64,000 nucleotides of DNA from Echinarachnius parma. Lineage: Eukaryota; Echinodermata; Echinoidea; Clypeasteroida; Echinarachniidae. Location of the stretch: the NCBI GenBank assembly GCA_037951105.1, contig JBAMJV010007487.1, forward strand, positions 248,001 through 312,000. Direction: 5' to 3'. Of this stretch, positions 44,701 through 55,942 are shown one piece after another; positions within the stretch are counted from its first letter, which is position 1; each line of letters begins with the position of its first letter. A model generated the notes under the pieces. That model was not told the origin of the DNA. It was given only the letters and a program-made list of their open reading frames with translations, and ran no database searches. The translations under genes and the position numbers were made by a program.

Positions 44701-45419
44701 ACGATGACAAGCACAGATAGCAGCAGACAACGTTCTGTGTCAGGATGTAGCTACCATCAATGTCAATTGCTAGATGAAGTCCATAGAACATGGTTGCATC
44801 TATAAATTGATGTTACTATTAGCCACTTTCTCTGTTTCCCTATTACCTGAAGTATAGTGACACAAAATGAAAGCAAATTCATTTCTGTCAGGAGAAGAAA
44901 GAAAAAAAAAGGAATTATTCATTAGCATTCTAAAAGTTCCTACTGTTAACTGTTATATATATTTTGCAGGAGTCACTAACAGTCATTAAAATATTTCATG
45001 AACCAAAAGGATACGACATATATTCTGTTGGTGAAGTTAGAAATTTTACATCGATACAGAATTGTAGGTCTGCCAAAGAGACGCACTACATTTAATATCA
45101 TGGTGCAAAAGGACAAACACTTCAGTAAAATCTAGAAAATATTGTTGTGTCCATTAAATCATTGATATTCATCCACTCTGTTTACTATCCCAAAATAGCA
45201 AATTATTTTATGTCAGCGATAACAGCCGGCTGGAAGTGTTAATTAACATTAGAAAAGATTTATATTGTTTGAAGAGTACAAAGATACAACTGCTTGCCTC
45301 CAGTCAATAAGGCACCCACTGATTGATATCAGTGGCAGCCACCTACTCTGCTATCTAGCTAAGATAGAGACATGAGTCAAGAGCCAATTAATTTCTGTCA
45401 GAGGAAAAAAAGCCACTCA
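44701..45419. other. No gene seen
   Basis: No exon features. AATTCATTTCTGTCAGGAG near 44878 and AATTAATTTCTGTCAGAGG near 45388 suggest another old duplication. Confidence 0.4.
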
Positions 45420-45900
45420 TGCAGGATTACTATTACAGACCATGTTGTATAGGATTGTGTGTGGAAACAGAAACCACTGTTAATTATCAGGGGAGGATTC
45501 TGCTTACATGGTGGTAGTTTATTGCTGGAGATCAGTGATAGTGATGAAGCGGGTAGCAAGGGGGCGGGGGTCAATGGCCCCCCACCCCAACCCCTACCCC
45601 CATGCTACTCATGCAGGATGACTATTAGAGACCATGTTGAATAGGATTGTGTGTGGAGATAGAAACCACTGTTAATTATTGAAGATTCTTGTTACATAGT
45701 GGTAGTTTATTGTGGAGCTCAGTACATAGAGTGGATAGCAAGGGTTGGGGTGGGGGGGGGGGGGGGGGGTAGCAGATGATGCTATGTTGTAAAAGATAGT
45801 GTGTGGAGACAGAAAAGCACTCTTAATTATCCTGGGAGGCTTCTTGTTACGTGGTGGTAGAGATCAGTTATTATAGTGATTTTGCTGATTGCAAAGGGGA
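45420..45900. repeat. Tandem array of about 175-bp units, three copies
   Basis: GACCATGTTGTATAGGATTG, TGTGTGGAAACAGAAACCAC, TGTTAATTATC and GTGGTAGTTTATTG recur in order from about 45436, 45628 and 45785. G-rich runs (GGGGGCGGGGG; about 18 G at 45750) lie at equivalent places in the units. Confidence 0.8.
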
Positions 45901-46079
45901 CAGAAAGCCTTAAAGGTAAAGAAACATAGGTTGTTTCTCTTCAGTCTCTTGGGTAGCAATAATAACAGGGCAGTCACAGATGTAAAGAAGATATCAGAAT
46001 TGATTGAACATACTGTTCTCATCCTAATCTTAAGCTTCCAGATTCTGATTTGACCAGCAGACAAAATTGGAGAAGACTG

Positions 46080-46680
46080 AATGGGTTACCCCATTACCCC
46101 TTTTTTATCGAAGTTACTCTCTCCTGATTGGAATGTTAACCTCCTCTTTCCACTGAATTGCTCCTGGTCAGTCCTGGCCACAACCCTGTTGAACATAAAT
46201 AGAATAAGGTGTTTAGTTTGTCTGCTGCACCCCCTCCTAAGAATATTTACCCCCTTTTTGCCAGAACTAGGTTTGGGTGGTTAAGCCTAAGGTTGAATAT
46301 AGAGAGATTTTTTTTTAAATGTTCATCAGTCTTGCTTCCCCTCCCCCAGTGTTTGGAATCTTCACCCCTGTTTTGACCAGTGTTGGTTGGCCCTGTCTGT
46401 TCCATGGTTGTAGAGAGAGTGCATGAGAGATAGTTTGTTGGATTAAGGTGTTCAACTTTCTTCATGCACCCCCATTTTGGATTTGTTATTCCCTTTTCCC
46501 ACCAAGTTGATCCAGGCTGCACCCCTGTTAAACATAGATATAGAGATAGTTTATGGGAGAAACTGCCTTGCTGTACCCCCACACTTCAGCATTTTTACCC
46601 TTTTCCCTCCTCCAAGTTAATTCAGGCTATGCCCTATAGAATATAGATAGTTTGTGAGAGTAAGGTGTTCTTCTGTCATG
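46080..46680. repeat. Decayed tandem array of about 120-150 bp units
   Basis: Words GAATTGCTCCTGG or AAGTTGATCCAGGC, CACCCCTGTT, AACATAGATA, AGATAGTTT and GTACCCCC/CACCCCC recur about five times. Non-coding. Confidence 0.6.
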
Positions 46681-46807
46681 CTTCATTCCACCTGATGGAT
46701 TGATTGATGGGAGTCACTGATGGGAGACAGCAGTGTTACAGCAGGATGTAAACTCAGAGTAATTGTTGCACATAGCTGCAGGAGACAAGCATGCAATTTA
46801 GCAAATA

Positions 46808-46889
46808 TCAACCTGTTCCTAATATAATTTGCATCTCCATCTTTTAAGTTTGCACAGAACCCACTAGGTTCCCATAGGCAATTGGTTAA
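46808..46889. repeat. Short TTAA repeat family A
   Basis: AACCTGTTCCTAATATAATT ... AGTTTGCACAGAACCCAC ... GGTTCCCATAGGCAATTGG then TTAA. Confidence 0.75.
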
Positions 46890-47339
46890 AGGGACTGCAT
46901 CCTTTAGGTTATAGGTCATACATGATAATGGGATGAACCTGTCCTAGCAACCACCTGTCTATTAAGACCATCTCACTGAATTGACTCCTTGAGTGTCAGT
47001 GTTGCATATTGCACCACATGATACAAACAAATGCCATAAAGTTCTAAAATCCCTGGGGCTCAAAGTGTTTCCTTCCTTGAAAACTAGTCTTGTCAAATGC
47101 GTGTCAAGACTCACAAAAGAATACTAGAAGCTCTCTATTCTGATTGGATGCTGAAAGCATTCATGTACCAGGAATAAGCTAGACCTGATTTGGTGATCTC
47201 CATTCTATTTACACCAAGCACCTGTGGTAATACACACAAACATTCACTCAGATATATTGGCAAGTGTATGTCTAGACTATCACCACATGGTACAATGAGC
47301 TTTCTATGTTAATGTGATGTACAGGAATACATTGATTGG

Positions 47340-49110
47340 ACTGGGATTGTATAGGGGTGATGTCAGGATAATGTCACAACCTTTTTTCACACATTTCTCT
47401 CATCAGCACCATTTATGATATATGAGCCATTTCTATCTCCCCCCCCCCCCCCCCTCTGGTGATGGATGAACTGCATGGTTCAAGTAGCTCATTATGACGT
47501 GATGTTAGGGACATGTATGTTCACTTGGTTATGTTGCCCTCGATTGGACCAAGGAGGTGTTAGATACTTTCTAATACCTCCTTGATTGGACTAGTGTTTG
47601 TGCCTCAGTAATTCAGTATGTTACTGATGCATAATGATTTGCAACCTGTTCTCACACCCTTCTCATCAGCATCATTTATGAAAGTGAAATCCACTCCTGT
47701 CCACCCCCCCCCCCCCCCCCCCCTCCCCCATGCTCTCCTTAATGGACTTACCATGATGTTCAAGATGCTCTCTTGTGTGATGTTAAGAAGATGAGTGTTC
47801 ATGCATGGGTATATGTCCAGTGGTACTTTGGTTTGGGGAATTGTTCACACCCTCTTCATCATTGATAAGAACAGAAGCCACTCTTGGCAAATGGTAAAAG
47901 GATTTGTCTGCTTTCACATCTCCCCCCCCCCCCCCCCCCCCCCCCCCCATACAGCCAATAGGTGATAGCAAGAATTGGTTGTACTGAACATGAATGTTGT
48001 GTGCAAGCCTGCAAGTGTACACTTCCATTGTATTTGTTACTGTTACATGAGGGTTGTTTAATACCTTGTTCACACCTTACTCCTTAGCCCCATGTATGAG
48101 AGTAAACTCAACCCTGTAGGATCCCCAACCCTCCTCTCAGTAATGGACAAACATGATTCAAGAGGTTATCTATGATGAGATGTGAAGGAATGAGTGTTTG
48201 TGCATGCATGTTGCTGTTGTATAAGTGTTTGCAACCTTTTATCACACCTTACTCAGACCCTTTTTTCATAGGAAAATTTTCCTCTGTCTTATCCCTCTCC
48301 CCTTTCATAAGATGGAAAAACTGCATGGTTCATCATGATGATGTGATGTTAAAGACATGAGCGAGTGAACATGGGTAATCTGCCTTTGATTGGACTGGAG
48401 TGTTTGTGCAGAGAGGTGGGAATTTCCCACCTTTCTGGTTTGTGTATGGTTATGTTGCTGTTGCATAAGGAATTGCAGCCTTTTATCACACCTTACTCTT
48501 TAGCCAGATTTATGGAAGTAAAATCAACCCCTTTCATAACCCCCTGTTGGTTCTAGAGGCTCTCTGTCATGTAATGTTGTGATGTTAAGGAAATAAGGAA
48601 GTGTACGTAGGAATTTTGCCCTTGATTGGACTTGAGTGTTTGTGTATGGTTATGTTACTGTTGCATAAGGGTTTGAAACCTTTTATCACACCTGATCTTA
48701 GCCCCATTTATGGAAGTAAAGTCGCCCCCTTTCGGCATCCCTGCTCTCAGTTGGTTGACAAACAACATGGTTTGAGATCCTCTCTATGATGTGATATTAG
48801 AGACATGAGTGTGTGTGCATTGGTTTGTTACTGTTGTACAAGGGTTTGCCACCCTTTTCACACCTTACTCTTTAGCCCCATTTATGATAGTAAATAAGTA
48901 AAATCTACCCCTCCAATCCCCCTTGCTCTCAGTTGGTGGCCAAACAACATGGTTTGAGAAGCTCTCTATGATGCTGTGTTAAGGACATGAGTGTGTGTGC
49001 ATGAGTTTGTTGCAATTGTATAAAGGTATTTTCAACCTTTTTCCACACCTTACTCCTTATCCCCATTAATGATACCTTTCCATCCTCCTATACTCTCTTT
49101 TGATGGACAA
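47340..49110. repeat. Decayed tandem array of about 200-240 bp units
   Basis: Each unit has, in order: TTGCAACCTTTT-TCACACCTTACTC, AGCCCCATTTATGA, GTAAAATC-ACCCCT, CTCTCAGT-GATGGACAAA, CATGGTT, TCTCTATGATGTGATGTTA, GGACATGAGTGTGTGTGCAT, TTGTTACTGTTGTATAAGG. At least seven units can be followed (near 47385, 47640, 47845, 48070, 48235, 48475, 48675, 48850, 49035). Poly-C runs of 15-27 sit at the same unit position in several copies (47439, 47704, 47922). Confidence 0.75.
47922..47948 (-). repeat. Poly-C run (27)
   Basis: Uninterrupted C run within the tandem array. Comparable runs lie at 47439-47453 and 47704-47723. Confidence 0.95.
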
Positions 49111-50870
49111 ATCTTGTAGATGATGAGATATAACTCCCAGAGTGCCAAGCTTGCATTTTTGCACGACACAATACACATAAATGCAATAGAGCTTTAAAAT
49201 CCCTGGCACTCAAAGTGTGCTTTTAAAAGGACATAACTGGGTGTGCAAGACTGCAAGGGTATTATTTGTTTTTATGTGATCCATTAAAGGGAAGATGTGT
49301 AACCTTTCTTTCACATTATTTGTGAAGTTAAAGCCGTTGTCTACCTTCACCTCCCATTCTCTTCCATCCGCCACACCCCTCTGCTTACAGCCAGTAGGTG
49401 ATAGCAAGAATTGGTTCTACTGAACATGAATTGTATTATGTGCAAGCCTGCAAGGGTGCTCTTCCTTTGATGGGATGCACCGGAGGATACATTGTATGAG
49501 GTCTGTGAGGACTTGCAACCTTTGTTCTCACCCTGTTTGTTTTAATCTCAAGATGATAGTAAAAGCCACCCCTGCCCTCCAGTTCATGCCCCCGTTTTTT
49601 TGACCCATTGCATGGTGTACAAAGTTCTCTAGGATAATTGTAACAGGAAATGAATGTGTGTGCAACCTGCGAGGGTACAAGTAACACCCTTGGTGGAATC
49701 TGCCCAGGGGTACAATTACCTTTGTACACCCTCTACTCATCCTCATCTATAGATGGGAGTAAAAGCCCCCTATTTCCTCCCTTCCATTACCCCCTTTGTT
49801 GGACACATTGCATGGTATAATTGGAGTACGACATGAAAGTGTGTGCAACCTTGGGGTAAGTTACCCGAGGGTAGCAATGTACAAGGGTATAGTATGAAAC
49901 CCTTTTAGTTTAAGCACCTGCTTACCATTCAAAGGAAAGATGCCTCTAAATCCATGTCTTCCTTTCTGGTGACAGACATTCAATTGGTAGAAGAAACTGT
50001 TTAGGACAATTAGAACAGGACGTTAACATGTCTGCAAGCACGTTCTTCATCCTTGTCCTTGATGGAATCTGCCTATAGGGGAACAAATGACCTATTAACA
50101 CCCTCTATTCAATCCCATCTAATCTGCCTATAGGGGAACAAACACCTATTAACACCCTCTATTCAATCCCATCTAATCTGCCTATAGGGGAACAAATGAC
50201 CTATTAACACCCTCTATTCAATCCCATCTAATCTGCCTATAGGGGAACAAACACCTATTAACACCCTCTATTCAATCCCATCTAATCTGCCTATAGGGGA
50301 ACAAAAGACCCATTAACATCCTCTATTCAATCCCATCTATGGATACAAGTAATAACCAGCCCTACCCAAACCCCCATTTCCTGCCTACCTTTGTGGAAAA
50401 CATTGCATGGTATAATTGGGACAGGACATGAATGTCTGTGCAAGCCTTCAAGATCCCCAAGGGTAACAATTTGCAGGGATAAAGAATGCAATATTTTGGC
50501 ACCTGCCAAAGTAATGAGGTATCCCCTTTCCATCCTTCTCCTTTGTTGATGGACACATTGAATAGTAGAAGAAGCTTTCTATAAGATAATTGGGACAAGA
50601 CATGAATGTGTGCAATCCTAAGGATGTCACCCGAGGGTAACAATTTGTGAGGAAATAGTATGCCACCTTTTTGGCATCTGATCACCAATCAAGGTAGGGG
50701 CCACCACCAGGCCTCGATGTTCATGGACACATTTCATGATATTGATTTCTTTCTTGGATCATTTGAACAAGACATGAACGTGTGTGCTGTGTGCAACCCT
50801 GTAAGGGTCCATCACTCTGATGGAATTTGCTCAGGGGAACATACAGCCTTTATACGTCTTTAGTTAGGAG
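49111..50870. repeat. Continuation of decayed tandem array
   Basis: A related module recurs: TGTGTGCAACC-TG-AGGGT, GATGGAATCTGCC-AGGGG(T)ACAA, TTTGT-CACCCTCTACTCA, TCCCATCTAT-GAT-AGTAA, CCCTCC and TTG-TGGACACATTGCATGGTA, TAATTGGGACAGGACATGAA (for example 49440-49640, 49650-49850, 50385-50480, 50560-50650, 50715-50860). Units are about 170-210 bp and older than the 44 kb array. Confidence 0.65.
50066..50338. repeat. 54/55-bp minisatellite, five copies
   Basis: AATCTGCCTATAGGGGAACA starts at 50066, 50121, 50175, 50230 and 50284. Copies alternate between 55 bp (AAATGACCTATT) and 54 bp (AAACACCTATT), so the amplified unit is a 109-bp dimer. The copies are otherwise almost identical. Confidence 0.95.
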
Positions 50871-52115
50871 TTAAAGCTAGCCCTGCCCCTCCCCTTTCTC
50901 CCTCTCCCCCTTGTTAGACACGGTATATTTGTCATTGCCCCCCTCTGTTTTTGTTGGAATTCCTGCTCACTGCATCCGAGTATAGAAGTAGATAATGAAA
51001 TACATCTTATGGCTACTCCCTTGTCTTGATTGCCCAATGTTGAAGCTATGGGGTAGGGTCACATGCCCCACAATAATTTGACAAAAACAATCAAAGACAC
51101 CAGGGTAACAATGCTAAAAAAAAAGATATACACAGCGTGTGGCCCCTAATAATTAATGTGCCCCCAATCTGTCGACCATGTTACTCCACTGTAATTGGCG
51201 TCTAGGTGCACCGCTACTTTAATCTTATTATAAAAGCTCTCGTAGAAGTTATACTCAACTCAAGATTACTACCATCAAAAGACAAAAACTATGAACAAAT
51301 AGCTTGCCTCAAGAGGGTCTAGGGAAGCATAGTTCCTTCACAATTCTGTGAATTTTGAATCAAACATGATCTCTCATTGATTTTGAAATATAATTATTGC
51401 ATAGATCACCAGGATCTGTTAGCTATCGGACAATAGTGCCACCACCTTTCAAATGCATGTAAGGTACATAGAATGGAATCCATTGTACTGTTTAGCTGTC
51501 TGCTTTTCTCATCTTATGCCAGTTCATTCTTTTCCCTTTCTGGCTATACCCTTTGTTGAATTGTTGTCATTTTATTACATGCCTCTTCTTTGTACACATT
51601 GTCTACCAGTTCTATTTTTCTTGTTTTTCCATTAATCTTTTTAAAAATATCTTATATTCTCTTCTTTATACTTGTGTCATCTATTTATTTTTTTGTTATC
51701 TTGCCATATTTATTTATTTATTTTTCAACTGTTTTTCCCTAAAAAATCTGTTGTTTCCTCTTCTTGTATGCTTTATTTCTAATACAGCATTCTTTAAAAA
51801 TAATAATTTCTACCAATTTCTCCTTTATTTTTATTTCTAAGTATTTCTCTTTTATCTTAATTTTAACTTCTCCTTATTAAGTTTTAATATTCTTTTAGAA
51901 TGTACAGCAGTGTTCAGTACGTGCCTCTACATTTCCCACTAACGTTTGCTCCTCATTGTTGACTTACTCTCTCACTTTCACTAGCGCATCTCCCCCATTG
52001 ATTGGGCACCTTTCTTATCTGAAAAAGGAACATGTCTTGGTCCTTAGACGAGTTTGAGACAATTTAAATCTGGTGTCGCATGCAGTATCCAAAGACCCAA
52101 GCCTGAGTAGTATGG
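50871..52115. other. No gene seen
   Basis: Pyrimidine-rich low-complexity sequence, especially 51480-51900. The part 51050-51190 repeats the GTGCCCCCAAT/ATAATT wording of 18550-19050. Confidence 0.45.
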
Positions 52116-52348
52116 ATGCCATGTGGCAATAGTGGTAGAGTGCTTGCTTTTCAATCATGGGATTCAGAGTTCAAAACCAGTGTCATGCCCATTGTGTTCG
52201 TCCTTCACCAATACAATTCATCTTCTTAGCTGCTCTATACCTAGGACTAGGTGTATAAATATGGACCTGGTTGGAGTGGAATGTGTATTTATAACTCTAT
52301 AATATATTGGGTGCTCAATGGCTGCAATATTGAGTTGCTCCTAAAGGA
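52116..52348 (+). mobile_element. tRNA-derived SINE
   Basis: ATGTGGCAATAGTGGTAGAG (52121-52140) fits the A box of a tRNA-like RNA polymerase III promoter, and GAGTTCAAAACC (52167-52178) fits the B box, with normal spacing. The body GGTGTATAAATATGGACCTG resembles the 3' part of the SINE at 15785-16035. The end is near CTGCAATATTGAG. This is probably a transcription-dead old copy, since both boxes deviate from consensus. Confidence 0.65.
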
Positions 52349-52362
52349 GTAGACAACATATT

Positions 52363-53130
52363 CTTATGTTCTTACTCCGATACATAAATGATCACACATT
52401 TACACATACTTGTAGTTATCAGTTCACTTTATTTCGATGGCAGAACATAATAAGAATCGGATCGAGTGCAACTCGTCCGAACTCCAAAACTGGAATGCCC
52501 CAAACATCTAGAGATGAGAATCAGAATCATAATATAAATTCCTCCTAGTAACTCTACACACACAGCATTATAACCAGGGGTAAAAGGGGGCGTGAATAGG
52601 GTAGTGCAAACAAGGGGTGCACAGGGGGTGTGGCTTCCTTGCTGCCACTAAAATACATCAAACTATAATAAGGAATAAAGGTTCATTCTTAGAACAAAGA
52701 AAGTCCTGTACAGTAGCGATAATGTTTATCATCACTTATCTCCTTATCAACAAAAGTCTCCTTTCAAGTTGTATTTGATTCATAACATTAGCCAGAAAGC
52801 CGACCATCAAATATATCAAGTTCATCCCAAAACTAAACAAGTCTGTAAGTTGACCTCCCAACAAGTTATCATATTCTTTATCAAAGCTTTCTGGGTTGGG
52901 GGAATACAGTTATCTATGTTTGTTCCTGTTTCCAAGTTCAAAGGGACAAAAGGGGTTCTATAACGGTGACTCTGATAAGTCTCACCGGGAGATTATGTAT
53001 ATAACTATTTAGGACCAAGTGCTAAAAGAAAGGGGAGACTAATGTGGTCAAAGATTAATGACTATAAGGTCACTGTCCAGCATTAGACGGGAATTCGCCT
53101 AACTATATTACTTATCTTTGGGACCTAACA
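52363..53130 (-). repeat. LTR (3' LTR of the gypsy element)
   Basis: 768 bp, starting TGTTAGGTCCC on the minus strand and ending near GAACATAAG. It is identical to the other LTR except for about one base. The exact outer end was set by the ATATT target duplication and is uncertain by up to four bases. Confidence 0.9.
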
Positions 53131-55942
53131 CTTGCCCCTCCTTCGAAAAAGTGTATCGCCCTCGATACAAAAACTTAATTACTGTGAAGGAAGAAAGAAA
53201 ACAAAATAATAATACAAATCGTAATAATTGACACTTGAAATGATCAACAATTAATTTAACTCAAACCCGAAAAGGGAATGTATCTCATTAACATCATCAA
53301 ACTACTGAATGCTCGATATAAATCATGCAAATTAAACAAGAAGGAAAATGCAATGGAATAAGCGTTAACAACCCATTAGCTCAAACTCACTAGCGTTACA
53401 ACAAAATGAACAATACAATGTAATATAAAACCGCATGAACACTACTGACTATTAAGATATATAACCTCTACAATAAAACACAAACTAAACAAAACAAACT
53501 AACGTCTCAAACTGCCTAACTATACTGACAAAAGAATATGACTTCTAAGCGAAACAAAATCAAAACACACTGGTTCCATCTGAAATCTGCCTTGCTAAAC
53601 CACGCACTTAAATCATACTATTAAACAATAGTGTTTGACCAACTATATAAGCACCCATAAAGAACGGGTCAACACCTTCCCAAAATCACAAAGACCAACG
53701 TCAATGTGCAAATAATCCTTTCCCATCAATAATCCAAATCCTTCAAAACAATTCCTAGACAGTGGGGTAACAACTTCCAGACCACCACCAATAATCACTT
53801 CTAATCTATCTTATTTGGCTCCACCCCAAAGGGCGTGTTCAACTAAAGGTGCAAAGTGGTAGAGAGGCAAAACGGTGTATCAGAAGTCACTCAGTGGACG
53901 TGTTGGTCCCGCCCACAAGAGTTGTGGGTGTAACTGAAAACGTAACTAGTAGCCAATACTCATTGGTCAGTCACTATATAATAAACATTATGTACAAATG
54001 TATGTATTGGCCAGTGTTGGTGTGTACCCACACACATCCCTTGTCAGGCCTATCAACTTTCAGGGGGAAAAAAATGTCCCCGTAACCAGATATTAAACAC
54101 CAAAATAAACCATGTGTTTCCAATACATCATAACAAAATCATGGACAAATATAAACAACAGGTTCAGGTGGAAAATAAAAGCAACAAGAGAATAAGAGAG
54201 GGAGACACATAAGAATCTCGGAGAGATAGAGAGAACAGAATATTCAGAGAGTTGATGGATAGTCAGGAAGGACTTAAGAAAATAGATGCAGAAAGGAAGA
54301 GCAGAGAAAAGAAATACACAGGAATGAAACGAAAAAGATAACCAAAAAGACATACATCAATAACATTGATTGTTCAGCAAATTATTGACAAAAATCGTTA
54401 TCAATCAATCATCATCAATACCATAAAATAATAGTAGGTACATGACTGTGTACCATCGTAAACTTTTGTTTTCTTAAATCGGTAAAAAAAATGGAATATC
54501 GGTAAAAGAGAAGGGCAGGGGTGAGGAGCAGGAGAGGGAGTAAGTAACTAGGAGAGGTGGGTAATTGGTCAGAGTGGGGGAGAGCGAAAAATAGAAGAAA
54601 AACAAAAAAGGGGGGGGTGGGTATTTAGCTGGGGTAATACCGAATGTGGGGAGGGATGATACCTATCATGATTACACAAGGCCAAACCTTTGACAAACAA
54701 CATTACATGGAACACATCAATCAAATACGGAGCACGTGTGTCAAAAGAGGGGTTGGTATCAACTACCACACATGCTGGCAACTTCAAAACAAAGGTGACC
54801 CTCGTGAGTTTCAACTTTCAAAGTTAAATAGGTCAATTCCAACAATAACAAGACGTACCAGTATATAAAAAAAAACATTGAAATTACTTCCCCAAAGTAT
54901 ATAGCATCTTGCAAAGGGAAAATCGACATTGAAGGAGTTAAATTACGAAAAAAATTAAAATAAAGACTGAGGGGGGGGGGGGGGGGGGGGGGAACTATTA
55001 AATCATGACATACGGGTATATAACTATTAGGTCCAACTCATATGCCAAAATTTTGAGCTGGATATCAAACATCCAACTACATCACCTTTTTCCTCCGAAA
55101 TTCTTGACTCCTAACAAAAATCTAAAGACAAATCAATATAAACCAAATTTTCTTTTTCCGTTTTCAGTGGGGCAATCAAATTCAAAATAATTATTAATGA
55201 AACATCGTTAATTTGTCACATTTATGATCCTTTGCGTCTCCCTGCAACTACATGAACTAGTGAGCATACTGTAAATAAAATCAAAGCGGCCTGGTAAATA
55301 CCAGCAAAGGCTCCTTTAGAGAGGTGCAGGGCAAATCATTTACCGCAATGCTCTAAATATCAACAAAAGACAACATCTTGTCTAAAAACATCGGGCACTT
55401 TTCCACTAAATCACACAACATCGATTCACCCCGGCCGAAGTGAAACGAGTTAAAACCCAAACAGCTAGTGCCATAATCGAGGGAACCAAATCGTCATTTG
55501 TTCTCTCCTCTTTTTTTTCTTCTTCCTTTTCCATCAACTGTTACAGCGAAAGAGGCAACTTCAGAACCATAAATGTGACAGGGATGTAAATATAACACCA
55601 TCATTACGTATGTCCAAAACTTGCTACAAACTTTTACATTTAAATTTAAAAAAATTAAAAAACACTAAGGGCCCCTACATAAAACGAACAAAAAAAACAA
55701 ATAAAGAAATAGCTGAGTGAATAAGGAATAGTAATTCAAATTAAAACAAAATAATACTCAACTGTAATCCATAAACCTTACGTTTGCTATTTTGAAAGGA
55801 AAATTATTGAATTATGCTGAACAACATAAAACTATCAATGACAAAAGAGAGCAAAATATACCTTTATCATGAAAATAGTGTATACGTACATTACACAAAC
55901 ATAACAAATTGCGATTCATATTAGCACGCATTTCTCCGCAAG
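53131..55942 (-). other. Long non-coding segment between pol and 3' LTR
   Basis: About 2.8 kb inside the element with no recognisable protein. It is A-rich on the + strand and holds a run of 22 G at 54971-54992. Most Ty3/gypsy elements have a short stretch here or an envelope-like gene; neither is seen. It could be captured sequence or an extended untranslated region. Confidence 0.6.

Noticed and set aside
50066-50338. Possible CRISPR-like array (54/55-bp repeats)
   Set aside because: There are no unique spacers. The whole unit is repeated, and the setting is animal DNA.
52121-52192. Possible functional tRNA gene
   Set aside because: A-box and B-box like sequences are present, but no cloverleaf with paired acceptor stem can be drawn, and the downstream body matches SINE sequence.
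53849-54085. Open frame in the gypsy 3' segment as a possible envelope gene
   Set aside because: It is too short, with no signal peptide, glycosylation pattern or membrane segment.
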